Shown: piece after piece, positions 36,601-64,000 of the stretch | Layout: every line of letters starts with the position of its first letter | How positions within the stretch are numbered: the stretch's first letter is position 1 | Source of the DNA: Alentia gelatinosa | Taxonomy: Eukaryota; Annelida; Polychaeta; Phyllodocida; Polynoidae | Direction: 5' to 3' | Assembly (NCBI GenBank): GCA_950022655.1 | Contig: OX465589.1 | Span: forward strand, 25,907,626 to 25,971,625 | DNA length: 64,000 nt | The notes under the pieces: generated by a model | What the model was told of the DNA's origin: nothing | Database searches by the model: none | What the model saw: only the letters and a program-made list of their open reading frames with translations | Translations under genes and position numbers: made by a program

Positions 36601-37086
36601 ACTCATCTGCGTTGAGTCAAACATTTTTTACTCGCCATTACAAACCTGTCTATGTGAAAAAAACTAGTAATATTCTAAATCACCTGTGTGATTATGTCAT
36701 ATTCACATTCTAAAACATTTTTTGTGAAGAAATACCATCCGCCCGTAACTCATTAATAAAAATACATTTATATATATGATAAATCCCATCTCCCATTTTA
36801 TAAAAAGCATCAAAACTACAGGGTGAAAAAACAACTACCATAACAAAAATACTCCAATTTCACATTCTAAATAACCCCCGTGAAAACAGTGATTAAAAAA
36901 AATTAAAATGTAAGGGTAAAACATCGTTTTCTGAGCTAAACAGAGTGGCGCTCAGGTAATAATACTTGACTAGCATGATCATGTTCACACTTATCCTGGC
37001 AGTACGACTGAATTAAATGTAAATATCAAAACATCAACACAAACCAAATAAACACCAGAGGCGCCTATGTACAGAGTGTGAGGGTT
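33671..37086. other. Unannotated intergenic stretch
   Basis: A possible 190 bp element at 35542-35733 has GGGCCTGTTACACC at the left and GGTGGAACAGACCC at the right (imperfect inverted ends). The receptor's 3' UTR should fall in the right-hand part, but I found no convincing minus-strand AATAAA. No other gene is supportable. Confidence 0.4.

Positions 37087-64000
<26,914 letters not shown>

Overview
The window is nuclear DNA of an invertebrate animal. Its genes are cut into many short exons with GT-AG introns. The space between them is full of foldback (MITE-like) DNA elements, tRNA-derived SINEs, decayed LINE reverse-transcriptase fragments, a probable solo LTR and long microsatellites. A marine invertebrate, possibly a mollusc or other lophotrochozoan, would fit, but the sequence does not settle the taxon. 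I see no rRNA, functional tRNA, CRISPR or bacterial-type gene.

Layout. (1) 1-18,000 holds no supportable host gene. It contains SINEs, a GA-rich tract, a 1.3 kb foldback element with a recurring internal motif, two LINE fragments, a SINE split by an insertion, a tandem array of about 220 bp palindromic elements, and CG-rich inverted-repeat elements. (2) 18,020-29,200, plus strand, is a complete gene for a secreted CUB-domain serine protease. I rebuilt it as a TATA promoter, a 5' UTR exon and nine coding exons, giving 498 residues with the catalytic triad intact and a probable chymotrypsin-like pocket. (3) 29,200-37,086 is intergenic. (4) 37,087-64,000, minus strand, is a large receptor tyrosine kinase gene running off the right edge. 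I rebuilt 27 coding exons with every splice phase matching, giving 1,439 residues in the window; only the N-terminal part of the Sema domain is missing.

The main observation is the receptor's architecture. The kinase and its short tail, with a Y-V-N-I motif, are MET/RON-like. The ectodomain, however, is the full ten-module plexin arrangement (Sema, PSI, IPT, PSI, IPT, PSI, then four IPTs) instead of the Sema-PSI-4xIPT of vertebrate MET and RON. The window therefore appears to encode a plexin-ectodomain/MET-kinase chimera, possibly an ancestral form of the MET family.

The two genes lie tail to tail, about 8 kb apart. Nothing in the sequence shows that they work together. The receptor introns are unusually rich in repeats: two long GGGA tracts, a 101 bp minisatellite that reaches a splice donor, and many copies of a few foldback families that also occur around the protease gene.
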